Of a DNA stretch of 64,000 nt, positions 46,501 through 53,591 are shown one piece after another. The stretch lies in the NCBI RefSeq assembly GCF_003182275.1, contig NZ_QGTR01000008.1, positions 1 through 64,000 of the forward strand. The letters run 5' to 3'. The notes beneath the pieces were generated by a model. That model was not told the origin of the DNA. It ran no database searches and saw nothing but the letters and a program-made list of their open reading frames with translations. The translations under genes and the position numbers were made by a program. How positions within the stretch are numbered: position 1 is the first letter of the stretch; each line of letters opens with the position of its first letter. The DNA is from Hoeflea marina. Its GTDB lineage: Bacteria > Pseudomonadota > Alphaproteobacteria > Rhizobiales > Rhizobiaceae.

Positions 46501-46879
46501 GCGAGGCGGCCAGAGTGCGGGCCGAGACCTTGTCGCCGAACAGCCGCAGCACCTCGGAGGACGGTCCGACGAACGTGATGCCCCTGTCCTCGCACAGCCG
46601 GGCGAAATCCGGGTTTTCGCTCAGGAACCCGTAGCCGGGGTGAATCATGTCGCAGGTCTCGGCCTCCGCGGCGGCCATGACCGCCTCCATGTCCAGATAG
46701 GCGGCCGGGCCGCGCCCGGGCAGGACCACGCAGGCGTCTGCCTTGAGCACATGCAGGCTGGTCTGGTCGTCGACCGAACAGACGGCGACGCTGCGCATGC
46801 CCAGCGACGCGGCGGCGCCGGCAATCCGGATCGCGATTTCGCCGCGGTTGGCGATGAGCAATGACTTGCGATGTGACAT
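43571..46879 (-). CDS. Single-chain biotin-dependent acyl-CoA carboxylase (BC-BCCP-CT fusion)
   Basis: A 1102-residue fusion of all three parts of a biotin carboxylase. Residues ~1-460: biotin carboxylase (LLIANRGEIAIR, KAVAGGGGRGM, EANPRIQVEHTVTEE). Residues ~490-575: biotin carrier domain with EAMKMEM, the biotinylated Lys at about 533. Residues ~600-1100: carboxyltransferase of the propionyl/methylcrotonyl-CoA carboxylase type (YDYTVLAGTQGINSHHKKDR, AKLNGLVPLVGVVTGRCFAG, CDTPGFMVG). The architecture matches the homohexameric long-chain acyl-CoA carboxylases described in mycobacteria and other bacteria. It would carboxylate an acyl-CoA using ATP and bicarbonate. Start 46879 has TGGAGA upstream. 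It is the last gene of the minus arm. Confidence 0.93.
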   Translation of the reverse strand: MSHRKSLLIANRGEIAIRIAGAAASLGMRSVAVCSVDDQTSLHVLKADACVVLPGRGPAAYLDMEAVMAAAEAETCDMIHPGYGFLSENPDFARLCEDRGITFVGPSSEVLRLFGDKVSARTLAASLDVRIPLGTEGATTLEQARAFFASLGEGGVAMIKAVAGGGGRGMRVVRSAAELPEAHERCRSEAQAAFGNDAVYVEEFIASARHVEVQVLGDGSGNAVHFWDRECSLQRRHQKLVEIAPSLVVEPGLRQAILDAALRLARQTRYRGLATFEFLVETDTAPPRFHFMEANPRIQVEHTVTEEVTGHDLVEAQLRVAMGASLDDLGLVQDRIPEPRGYAIQLRVNMEQLQADGSVLPSGGVLSAFDLPSGPGIRVDSFGYTGYRTNPAFDSLLAKIIVRSRTGDFADAVARADRALSDTRIEGVKTNAGFLRQLLAQPEIRAGDFHTRFIETHLARILATDVSDARRPAALDREAGAAAPSGHAEIPPDLSPDALAIGAPMQGLVVRIDVGMGELVSAGSQIGIIEAMKMEMPVLTPLAGRVCHIGCAVGDSIELGAVMAYLDPEDDWMAGSVAVAAGDPAAIRPELAELLKRKDGLLDAARPEAVERRTRSGKRMVRENLAGFFDGGRYEEYGSLTYAAQKSRRSVEELLRISPADGLLAAVGQVNGDVFAEQAARCMALAYDYTVLAGTQGINSHHKKDRMLQLAEQWRIPVMLFAEGGGGRPGDTDYTGVSGLDSMTFRRLAKLNGLVPLVGVVTGRCFAGNAALLGCCDVIIATRDSNIGMAGPAMIEGGGLGVFRPEEVGPTSVQGPNGVIDVLVEDEAEAVAAARRYLGYFQGTLPEWTAPDQTALRQVVPENRLRAYEVRKVIELLADEGTTMELRRGFAPSLVTTLIRIEGRAIGVIANNSLALGGAIDADCADKATRFMQVCEAFGLPIVTLCDTPGFMVGPRAEETALVRHVSRMFVTAAALTVPMVTIVLRKAYGLGAMAMAGGSFHAPAASLSWPTGEFGGMGLEGAVRLAYRADLAAAAEGEQRDALFRKLVDQMYQKGKALNVASTLEIDDVIDPAETRSRIRSVLSAAGVGRAPRTGSRIDTW

Positions 46880-46929
46880 CGTTCGGTCTCCAGAGGCGCG
46901 CGGCATGAACCGCCGCCCGATTGTTCAGA

Positions 46930-49008
46930 TCAGTCGAAGGTGCCGGTTGTGCCGGCGCGCTCGACCAGCAGCGCCGCGGGCTCCCAGCCGGGAAACCGTG
47001 ACTCCGAGTGAAATCCGCGGATCCGCTCGAGGATCGGCGCCAGCCCCACCCGCTCGGCGTAATGCATCGGTCCGCCCTTCAGGTCCGGGAAGCCGTAGCC
47101 GCGGGCATAGACCAGGTCGATGTCGGAGGCGCGCTGGGCATGGCCCTCCTCGAGGATTTTCGCACCTTCATTGACCAGCGCATAGACGCAGCGCTCGACG
47201 ATCTCCCGGGCGTCGATGGGCCGCTTGCGGACGCCCGCGCCCGCCCGCATCTCCTCGAGCAGGCCCGCAAGCTCGGGCGAATCCCGGCCCTGCCGCTCGC
47301 CCTCGGCATAGAGATACCAGCCCCTGCCGGTTTTCTGGCCGAACCAGCCGCGCTCGGCCGCCGCGTCGGCGATCTCCGGAAACCGGAAGGACGGGTCGGC
47401 GGCAAGGTGACGCTTGCGGTTGAGCCAGGCGATGTCGTTGCCGGCCATGTCGGACATCTCGAACGGGCCCATGGCGAAGCCGAAGCCGCGCAACGCCTCG
47501 TCCACCTGGCGCGGCGTGGCGCCTTCCATCAGCAGTTCGTTGGCGCGCAGAAAATACTGGTCGATCATCCGGTTGCCGATGAAGCCGTCGCAGTTGCCGG
47601 CCACCACGCCGATCTTGCCGAGCTTCTTGGTCACGGCCATGGCTGTCAGCAGCGCGGAGGCGGACGTGGACGGCGTGCGCACCACCTCGACCAGCCGCAT
47701 GATGTGGGCGGGCGAAAAGAAGTGCATGCCGAGAACACGACTTGAATCGCGCGTCACCGAGGCGATCTCGGCAATGTCCAGGAACGAGGTGTTGGAGGCA
47801 AGGATGGCGTCCGGCCCGACAAGCGAGTCGAGTTCGGTGAAGACGGCCTTCTTGACCGCCATGTCCTCGATCACCGCCTCGATCACCAGATCCGCGTCGG
47901 CCAGTTCCGCGAGTGCGGCGGCGGGCACGATGCGCGCCTGCGCGGCTCCAGAGGCGGCGCTGTCCATCTTGCCCCTGCGCTCGGCCGACGCATAGGCCTT
48001 GGCCCGAGCCGTTTGGCTGCGGGCGAGCGACTCCGCGCTCGGATCGTAGAGGCGCACCCGGTAGCCCGAATTGGCAAACGCCATGGCGATTCCGGTCCCC
48101 ATGGTGCCGGCGCCGACCACGCCGACCGTGCCGACGGCGCGCGCGGCGGCGGTCGAATCCACGCCCTGCACCCGCCCCGCGGCGCGCTCGGCGAAGAACA
48201 GGTGCTGCAGCGCGATCGCCTCGGGCGATGCCGCCAGCTCGAGGAACGCAGCATGGTCGCCGGCCTCGGCCTCGGCGGCGGATGCTGTGATCGAGCGGGC
48301 GACGCTCTCGACGATCGCCTGCGGTGCCGGGCCGCGCGCCACGGCGCGGGCCCGTTCCATCGCTGTGGCCAGGGCGGCGTCCGCATCTCCGTCAAACCGC
48401 ACCGGCCTGTCACGGAGCCGCGGCAAGGGATCGCCGGCCTTGAGAAGATCCGCCGCCACCTCGATCGCGCGCGCCGACGGCTCGCCGTCCGTGACGGCAT
48501 CGGCCAGACCGAGTGCGGCCGCCTCCGTGCCGGTGATGAACCGCCCGTCCATCATCAGTTCCAGCGCCTTGCCGGCCTCGATCAGCCGCGGCAGCCGCAG
48601 CGTCCCGTGCGCGCCGGGCATGACCCCAAGCTTGACCTCCGGAAGGCCGAGAAGCGCCTGGCTCGAGGCGACGCGTGCATGGCAGAACAGCGCCAGTTCC
48701 AGACCGCCGCCGAGCGCCACGCCCTCGATCGCCGCCACCGAGGGTTTTGCCGCCGCCTCCAGCAGCCGGCCGATGTCGATGATGCTCGGAAACGCCGTGG
48801 CGTCCTCGGTGTTGAACTCGCGCACGTCCGCCCCGCCGCTGAAGCGGCCTCCCTCGCCCGACAGCACCAGACAATCGATCCGGTCATCGGCAAGCGCTGC
48901 CGAGACCGCCGCGTGGATGTGCTTGCGCATGGCCAGCGACAGAGCGTTGACGGGCGGATTGGACCAGGTGATGCGGGCGGCGTTCGGCGTGGTCTGGGAC
49001 TGGGTCAT
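46930..49008 (-). CDS. fadJ: Bifunctional enoyl-CoA hydratase/3-hydroxyacyl-CoA dehydrogenase
   Basis: A 692-residue multifunctional beta-oxidation protein. The N-terminal crotonase half has GRFSGGADVREFN and EGVALGGGLELALFCHARV (oxyanion hole and catalytic region); the C-terminal half is the NAD-dependent dehydrogenase with VGVVGAGTMGTGIAMAFANS, LGMHFFSPAHIMRLVEVV and the GNRM-DQY substrate site. Length matches FadJ/peroxisomal bifunctional enzymes. It would turn an enoyl-CoA into a 3-ketoacyl-CoA, or a 3-hydroxyacyl-CoA for the thiolase-fold partner of this operon. Confidence 0.93.
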   Translation of the reverse strand: MTQSQTTPNAARITWSNPPVNALSLAMRKHIHAAVSAALADDRIDCLVLSGEGGRFSGGADVREFNTEDATAFPSIIDIGRLLEAAAKPSVAAIEGVALGGGLELALFCHARVASSQALLGLPEVKLGVMPGAHGTLRLPRLIEAGKALELMMDGRFITGTEAAALGLADAVTDGEPSARAIEVAADLLKAGDPLPRLRDRPVRFDGDADAALATAMERARAVARGPAPQAIVESVARSITASAAEAEAGDHAAFLELAASPEAIALQHLFFAERAAGRVQGVDSTAAARAVGTVGVVGAGTMGTGIAMAFANSGYRVRLYDPSAESLARSQTARAKAYASAERRGKMDSAASGAAQARIVPAAALAELADADLVIEAVIEDMAVKKAVFTELDSLVGPDAILASNTSFLDIAEIASVTRDSSRVLGMHFFSPAHIMRLVEVVRTPSTSASALLTAMAVTKKLGKIGVVAGNCDGFIGNRMIDQYFLRANELLMEGATPRQVDEALRGFGFAMGPFEMSDMAGNDIAWLNRKRHLAADPSFRFPEIADAAAERGWFGQKTGRGWYLYAEGERQGRDSPELAGLLEEMRAGAGVRKRPIDAREIVERCVYALVNEGAKILEEGHAQRASDIDLVYARGYGFPDLKGGPMHYAERVGLAPILERIRGFHSESRFPGWEPAALLVERAGTTGTFD

Positions 49009-49066
49009 GATCTGGCCTTGATGCAGTGGCGTGCGGTTTCGGGCGACGGAGTCTTGCCGCGCGGGG

Positions 49067-50674
49067 TCAATTGCGCTGGATGCGGAGCCCCGCCGCCTCC
49101 CGGTCCCAGACGTCGCCCCGGGAGCGTCCGACGCTGCGCAGGATGTGCTTCTCGATCTTCTGGGTCGGCGTCTTGGGCAGGTCGGGGAGAATCCGCACGT
49201 AGCGCGGTATCATGAAATAGGTGAGGTTCTTGGACAGGAACCTGATCAGGTCGGCCGGATCCAGCGAGGCGTTGTCCCTGAGCGAGACCACGACCATGAC
49301 CTCGCTTTCGCTGATTTCGCTCTCGGTGGCCACCGCCGCCGCTTCGCGGATGGCGGGATGGGCCATCACCGCGGCCTCGACCTCGAAGGACGAGATGTTC
49401 TCGCCCCGCCGCCGGATCGCGTCCTTGAGCCTGTCGACGAAGAAATAGTAGCCGTCCTCGTTCCTGCGGAACACATCGCCGGTGTGGAACCAGCCGTTGC
49501 GCCAGGCCCGCGCGGTGGCTTCCGGGTCGTTGTAGTAGCCGTGCATCATCGCCCAGGGCCGATCGGTCCGGATGATCAGCTCGCCGGTGTCGCCCGTGGG
49601 GACTTCGCAGTCATGGGCGTCGACGATCCTGAGCTCGACCCCGTCGCGCGCCCTGCCGCAGGTGCCCGCCACCGGCGGATTGGCCTCCGACACGATCGGC
49701 AGGGAGACTTCCGTCATGTTGAAGGAGGTGTAGATGTCGATGTTGAAGCGCTCCCTGAGCGCCGGCGCATCGTCGTCGAAGGGCTGCTGGATGATGTAGC
49801 GCAAGTGGCCCGCCTTCTCCGCGGGCACCTCCGGCTGCGACAGCAGATAGCGCGTCATCACGCCGAGCAGGATGGCGAACGTCGCCCGGGTCGCGGCGAT
49901 GGTTGCCCAGAACTGGTCCGTCTTGAAGCGCTCGATGACCGCCACCGAGCCGCCGAGCGAGAGCATCAGCATGCAGGGCAGGATTCCGGCGATGTGATAG
50001 ATGGGCAGGTTGACCAGATACCGGTCACTGGCATCAAGGAAATAGACCGCCCTTCCGGCGGTGACGACATGCAGGTAGGAGCACATCACCCCTTTCGACG
50101 GGCCGGTGGTGCCGGAGGTGTAGATGATGCATTGCAGGTCGAAGGGAAGAATGGCGCGCGCCGGCGCGTCCGGCGTCTCGCCGGCGCCGTCGAGCACGCG
50201 GGCGTCGAGCAGCCTCACGCCGTCAACGATCGCCGGCGGCTGCCCGAAGGTCACGATCGTCTTGAGGCCGCCGGTGGAGACATGCGTGAGCGGCTCGACC
50301 ATGTCGGCGGCGCAGACGAGGACCTCGGCGCCGGAATTGGAGATGACGCGTTCCAGCAGTCCGCCGCGATAGGCCGGGTTCACATGCACGGCCACCGCGC
50401 CGATATAGTTGGCGCCGAACCACACGCGCAGCGCGTCCGGCCCGTTCGGCAACGCGATCAGCACCCGGTCGTCCTGCCGGACCCCCAGCGCCTGCAGGCC
50501 GGCCGCCGCCCGCCGCGTCTGCCGCAGGGTTTCGGCGAAGCTCCATTCCGAGCCGTCCTGGAAGACGGCGTAGACCGCATCGGGGGTCCGCTCGGCGTTT
50601 CGCTCGAGCATGGCGCTCAGCACGCAGTCCTCCGGCGGCAGGATGCGCGGGTCAGTGGTGGTGTGGGTCTGCAT
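49067..50674 (-). CDS. AMP-forming acyl-CoA ligase, CaiC-like
   Basis: A 535-residue ANL-superfamily ligase. AMP-binding loop CIIYTSGTTGPSKGVMCSY; YTSFNMTEVSLPIV; GWFHTGDVFRRNEDGYYFFV; DRLKDAIRRRGENISSFEVE; catalytic Lys near PKTPTQKIEKHIL. The set VDRLKDAIRRRGENISS is typical of the crotonobetaine/carnitine-CoA ligase (CaiC) group and related branched or aromatic acid ligases. It probably activates the acid that the following FadJ and carboxylase act on. Confidence 0.92.
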   Translation of the reverse strand: MQTHTTTDPRILPPEDCVLSAMLERNAERTPDAVYAVFQDGSEWSFAETLRQTRRAAAGLQALGVRQDDRVLIALPNGPDALRVWFGANYIGAVAVHVNPAYRGGLLERVISNSGAEVLVCAADMVEPLTHVSTGGLKTIVTFGQPPAIVDGVRLLDARVLDGAGETPDAPARAILPFDLQCIIYTSGTTGPSKGVMCSYLHVVTAGRAVYFLDASDRYLVNLPIYHIAGILPCMLMLSLGGSVAVIERFKTDQFWATIAATRATFAILLGVMTRYLLSQPEVPAEKAGHLRYIIQQPFDDDAPALRERFNIDIYTSFNMTEVSLPIVSEANPPVAGTCGRARDGVELRIVDAHDCEVPTGDTGELIIRTDRPWAMMHGYYNDPEATARAWRNGWFHTGDVFRRNEDGYYFFVDRLKDAIRRRGENISSFEVEAAVMAHPAIREAAAVATESEISESEVMVVVSLRDNASLDPADLIRFLSKNLTYFMIPRYVRILPDLPKTPTQKIEKHILRSVGRSRGDVWDREAAGLRIQRN

Positions 50675-50725
50675 GACGGTTCGCTTCCACGCTTGATGAT
50701 CCGGACGGTCTGGACCGGTCGCCGG

Positions 50726-51139
50726 CTACTCGGCGACGATGACGGCCGGTTCGAACATGGGCACCCGATGGCCGCCGTCCGACTCGACGAACACGACGCT
50801 CACCGGCATTCCGATCCGGATGTCGTCGGCGGCGCAGCCGACGATGTTGGTCATCATCGTCGGGCCTTCACTGAGCGTCACATAGGCGATCGCATAGGGC
50901 ACCTTCGCCCGCCGCATGATGCTGTAGGAATAGACGGTGCCCGCCCCCTCCGCCTGCTCGAGCACGGTGTCGGCGGACAGGCAGCGCGGGCAGCGCGCCC
51001 GCGGGTAGAAATGGGCTTCGCCGCAGGTCCGGCAGCGGCCGATCATCAGCCTGTGGCTGTCGGCCGCCTGCCAGTAGCCGACCGTCTCGACGGTCGGTTC
51101 AGGGGCTGCGGGAATGCGGTCTCCGAGACGGTCGGTCAT
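50726..51139 (-). CDS. DUF35 OB-fold/zinc-ribbon protein, partner of the thiolase-like protein
   Basis: A 137-residue protein with an N-terminal helix, a rubredoxin-like zinc ribbon (CRTCGEAHFYPRARCPRC, two C-x2-C pairs) and an OB fold (GTVYSYSIMRRAKVPYAIAYVTL). DUF35 proteins bind acyl-CoA or scaffold a thiolase-fold partner, as ChsH2 does for the Ltp2 aldolase in steroid side-chain breakdown. It is separated from the thiolase-like gene by one base, which supports a stable complex. Start 51139 is chosen because it begins at the family N-terminus. Confidence 0.9.
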   Translation of the reverse strand: MTDRLGDRIPAAPEPTVETVGYWQAADSHRLMIGRCRTCGEAHFYPRARCPRCLSADTVLEQAEGAGTVYSYSIMRRAKVPYAIAYVTLSEGPTMMTNIVGCAADDIRIGMPVSVVFVESDGGHRVPMFEPAVIVAE

Positions 51140-51140
51140 G

Positions 51141-52310
51141 TCAGTGGCGCTCCAGAATGAGGGTGGCAGCCGCATGGCGCGTGCCGAGCGAACCGCCCAT
51201 TGCCTGCGCGAGCGCCAGGCGGCAGTCCTTCACCTGCACCTGCGGCGCGGCCTCGCCGCGCAACTGGCGCACGGCCTCGATGATCTTGGTCATGCCGCCG
51301 CGATAGCCCGGATGATTGTTGCACAGTCCGCCGCCATCGGTGTTGACCGGCAGCCGCCCGACGCCCGAGATCAGCCCGCCGTCGGCGACGAACCGGCCGC
51401 CCTGCCCCTTGGCGCAGAAGCCCAGATCTTCGAGCTGGGTGATCACGGTGATGGTGAAGCTGTCATAGATCGATGCGTAGTCGATGTCGGACGGGACGAT
51501 GCCGGCTTCCGCGAAGGCGTCGGCGCCCGAGAAGGCGGCCGCGGAGAAGGTCAGGTCGATGCGGCCGCCGTTCTGGTGCTTGACCGCCTCGCCGTGGCCG
51601 AGAACCTTGACCACCGGCCGCTTGAGCCCGGCCGCGATGTCGGGGCTGACGACGACGATCGCGCCGCCGCCGTCGCTGACGATGCAGCAATCCATGCGGT
51701 GCAGCGGATCGGCGATCATCGGCGAGCCCAGCACCTCCTCGACGGTCACCACCTTGGGCAGCATCGCATGGGGATTGTGCTGGGCGTGGTGCGAGGCGGC
51801 GACCTTGACCCAGGCCAGTTGCTCGGCGGTGGTGCCGAAATCATGCATGTGCCGCATGGCGGCGAGCGCGTATTCGTTGACGAGTTCGGCGCCATAGGGA
51901 AGCTCGAACTGCAGGTCGGGCGTCGACGGCGGGAAAGGCCGGGGCGCCACGCCGCCGGCGGCCGCATCGGCGCGCGGCCGGCCCGCCATGGAAATCACCG
52001 CCACCTTCATCTTTCCCGCTGCGATCGCCTCTGCCGCATGCGCGACCTGGGAGAGATAGGTGGCGCCGCCGCTTTCGGACGCTTCAACGTGCCGGACGCT
52101 GAGGCCGAGATAGTCCAGCATCGACAGCGCACCCAGCCCGGGGGCGTCGCTGTCGCAGAAGAAGCCGTCGACGTCGTCCTTGCCGAGACCCGCATCGGCC
52201 AGCGCCCCGGCGATCACGTCACCGTGCAGCGCAGCCAGGGAAATGTCCTTGGCATTGCGGGTGGGATGCTCGTAGATGCCTGCGATGCAGGCCTGGTTGC
52301 GAATGCTCAT
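51141..52310 (-). CDS. Thiolase-fold lipid-transfer-type protein without the catalytic cysteine
   Basis: A 389-residue protein of the SCPx/Ltp thiolase family. Fold markers are SLAALHGDVIAGALADAGL, VKVLGHGEAVKHQNGG and GRLPVNTDGGGLCNNHPGYRGG, but where thiolases carry the nucleophilic Cys this protein has HVEASESGGATYL (residues ~74-86), with no Cys. The His near the C-terminus remains (NNHPG). Ltp2-type proteins of this sort act as retro-aldol lyases with a DUF35 partner, which is the neighbouring gene. Start 52310 has AAGGAA upstream; 64 upstream codons are rejected. It heads the minus arm of the divergent locus. Confidence 0.85.
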   Translation of the reverse strand: MSIRNQACIAGIYEHPTRNAKDISLAALHGDVIAGALADAGLGKDDVDGFFCDSDAPGLGALSMLDYLGLSVRHVEASESGGATYLSQVAHAAEAIAAGKMKVAVISMAGRPRADAAAGGVAPRPFPPSTPDLQFELPYGAELVNEYALAAMRHMHDFGTTAEQLAWVKVAASHHAQHNPHAMLPKVVTVEEVLGSPMIADPLHRMDCCIVSDGGGAIVVVSPDIAAGLKRPVVKVLGHGEAVKHQNGGRIDLTFSAAAFSGADAFAEAGIVPSDIDYASIYDSFTITVITQLEDLGFCAKGQGGRFVADGGLISGVGRLPVNTDGGGLCNNHPGYRGGMTKIIEAVRQLRGEAAPQVQVKDCRLALAQAMGGSLGTRHAAATLILERH

Positions 52311-52393
52311 CGGGTGTTCCTTGCGCACCGGGCGGGAGGGAACACGGCTGACGCCGACGCCGCAAGACACCCCTCCCGTCGTGTCTTGCCGGC

Positions 52394-52423
52394 ACGATAG
52401 AATGCCGGATCTTTTCGTGTCAA
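52394..52423 (-). promoter_or_regulatory. Promoter candidate for the minus-arm (thiolase-carboxylase) operon
   Basis: Consensus -35 TTGACA (complement of 52418-52423), an 18-bp spacer and -10 TATCGT (complement of 52394-52399, 4 of 6 matches). It lies about 85-110 bp upstream of the thiolase-like gene. A CAATACGCA element (52447-52455) lies 24 bp upstream of the -35 box. Confidence 0.55.
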
Positions 52424-52446
52424 CAGACAAAATGAGTTGTGTCACG

Positions 52447-52543
52447 CAATACGCACGGGCCGATGCGGCCCTCATGCCGTCCCCGCGACAGAGCCCCGAC
52501 AATCCCCCTGTATGTTATCTCATGAAACTACTTTTGCGTATTG
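52447..52543. promoter_or_regulatory. Shared inverted element in the divergent control region
   Basis: CAATACGCA at 52447-52455 is repeated inverted as TGCGTATTG at 52535-52543, one copy per divergent promoter. The right copy overlaps the plus-strand -35 hexamer; the left copy lies upstream of the minus-strand -35. Similar CACA-containing flanks extend both (ACACA/TGTGT types). This suggests one regulator controls both arms, but no regulator gene is adjacent. Confidence 0.45.
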
Positions 52544-52569
52544 ACACATTTTTGCGGCTTGGCTATCTC
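52541..52569 (+). promoter_or_regulatory. Promoter candidate for the plus-arm (MBL-lyase) operon
   Basis: Consensus -35 TTGACA (52541-52546), a 17-bp spacer and -10 TATCTC (52564-52569, 3 of 6 matches), about 30 bp upstream of the MBL-fold gene. The -35 overlaps the right TGCGTATTG element. Confidence 0.55.
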
Positions 52570-52598
52570 TTGGGAGAGGATACGGGGAGGAGAAATTG

Positions 52599-53525
52599 AT
52601 GACAACTTTCAGGGTTGGCAATGTCACCGTCCGCCGGATCGAGGAGGTTCTCGAGCTCGGTTACCCTCCCGAATTCATGCTGGTCGGCTTCGATCCCGCC
52701 ATGCTGGCGCGCTATCCCGTCGCCGCGGACAGCCGGTTCTACGATTCCGCCAGCGGCCGCTCCTTGAGCAGCATCCATTCCTGGCTTGTCGAGATCGACG
52801 GCAAGACCATCCTGATCGACACCTGCTCGGGCAACGGCAAGGCCCGCGCGCTGCCGATCTTCCAGCGCTTCCACATGCTTGACCTGCCCTATCTGGACAA
52901 TCTCGCCGCCGCGGGCGTTTCGGTCGAGGATGTCGACATCGTCTTCTGCACGCATCTGCACATCGATCATGTCGGCTGGAACACCCGCCGCGATGGCGAC
53001 CGCTGGGTGCCGACCTTCCCCAATGCGCGCTACATCTTCGGCCGCGCCGAATACGAACACTGGACCGGCGACGGCAAGGGGCCGCTGGTGTTTCCGGACA
53101 ACGCCGCCGTCATCGAGGACAGCGTGCTGCCGGTTGCCGAAGCCGGCATGATGGAGCTCATCAATGCCGGCCAGGAGATCGTTCCGGGCCTGCGCGTGGA
53201 AGCAGCACCTGGCCACACCATGGATCAGCTGATCGTCAAATACGAATCCGCCGACGGCTGCTTCGTCATCTCGGCCGATGTCCTCCACCACCCGGTGCAG
53301 GTCTACGAGCCCTTCATCACCAGCCGGTTCTGCGAATATCCGGACCTGGCCGAAAAGACCCGGCGCGACCTGCTGGCCTATTGCGCCGACCGCGATGCCC
53401 TGCTGCTGCCGATGCATTTCGGCGCGCCGCATGCCGGTCGCGTCGCACGCACCGCGACCGGATACGAGTTCCGGCCGGAGACGGCGGAAGCCGCACCGGC
53501 CGGCCTGGAGATCATGCAGTCCTGA
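52599..53525 (+). CDS. MBL-fold metallo-hydrolase
   Basis: A 308-residue metallo-beta-lactamase-fold hydrolase. The dinuclear metal motif is intact as THLHIDHVGW, with later AAPGHTMDQLIV (third His) and SADVLHHPVQV (bridging Asp). It looks like the lactonase/arylesterase-type branch rather than a beta-lactamase. It is the first gene of the plus arm, and would hydrolyse a lactone, ester or thioester feeding the lyase steps. Start 52599 is the ATG following GGGGAGGAG; a TTG three bases upstream is not used. Confidence 0.88.
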   Translation: MTTFRVGNVTVRRIEEVLELGYPPEFMLVGFDPAMLARYPVAADSRFYDSASGRSLSSIHSWLVEIDGKTILIDTCSGNGKARALPIFQRFHMLDLPYLDNLAAAGVSVEDVDIVFCTHLHIDHVGWNTRRDGDRWVPTFPNARYIFGRAEYEHWTGDGKGPLVFPDNAAVIEDSVLPVAEAGMMELINAGQEIVPGLRVEAAPGHTMDQLIVKYESADGCFVISADVLHHPVQVYEPFITSRFCEYPDLAEKTRRDLLAYCADRDALLLPMHFGAPHAGRVARTATGYEFRPETAEAAPAGLEIMQS

Positions 53526-53591
53526 CCGCCGGGTGACCGCGCCAGCGCGCCGGACCGGGAACGCAGACTGCCAAGAGAGGAAGTAAGGACC

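Noticed and set aside
43535-46864. A frame of over 1100 codons opposite the carboxylase fusion
   Set aside because: No start signals or recognisable motifs, and the minus-strand carboxylase accounts fully for the region.
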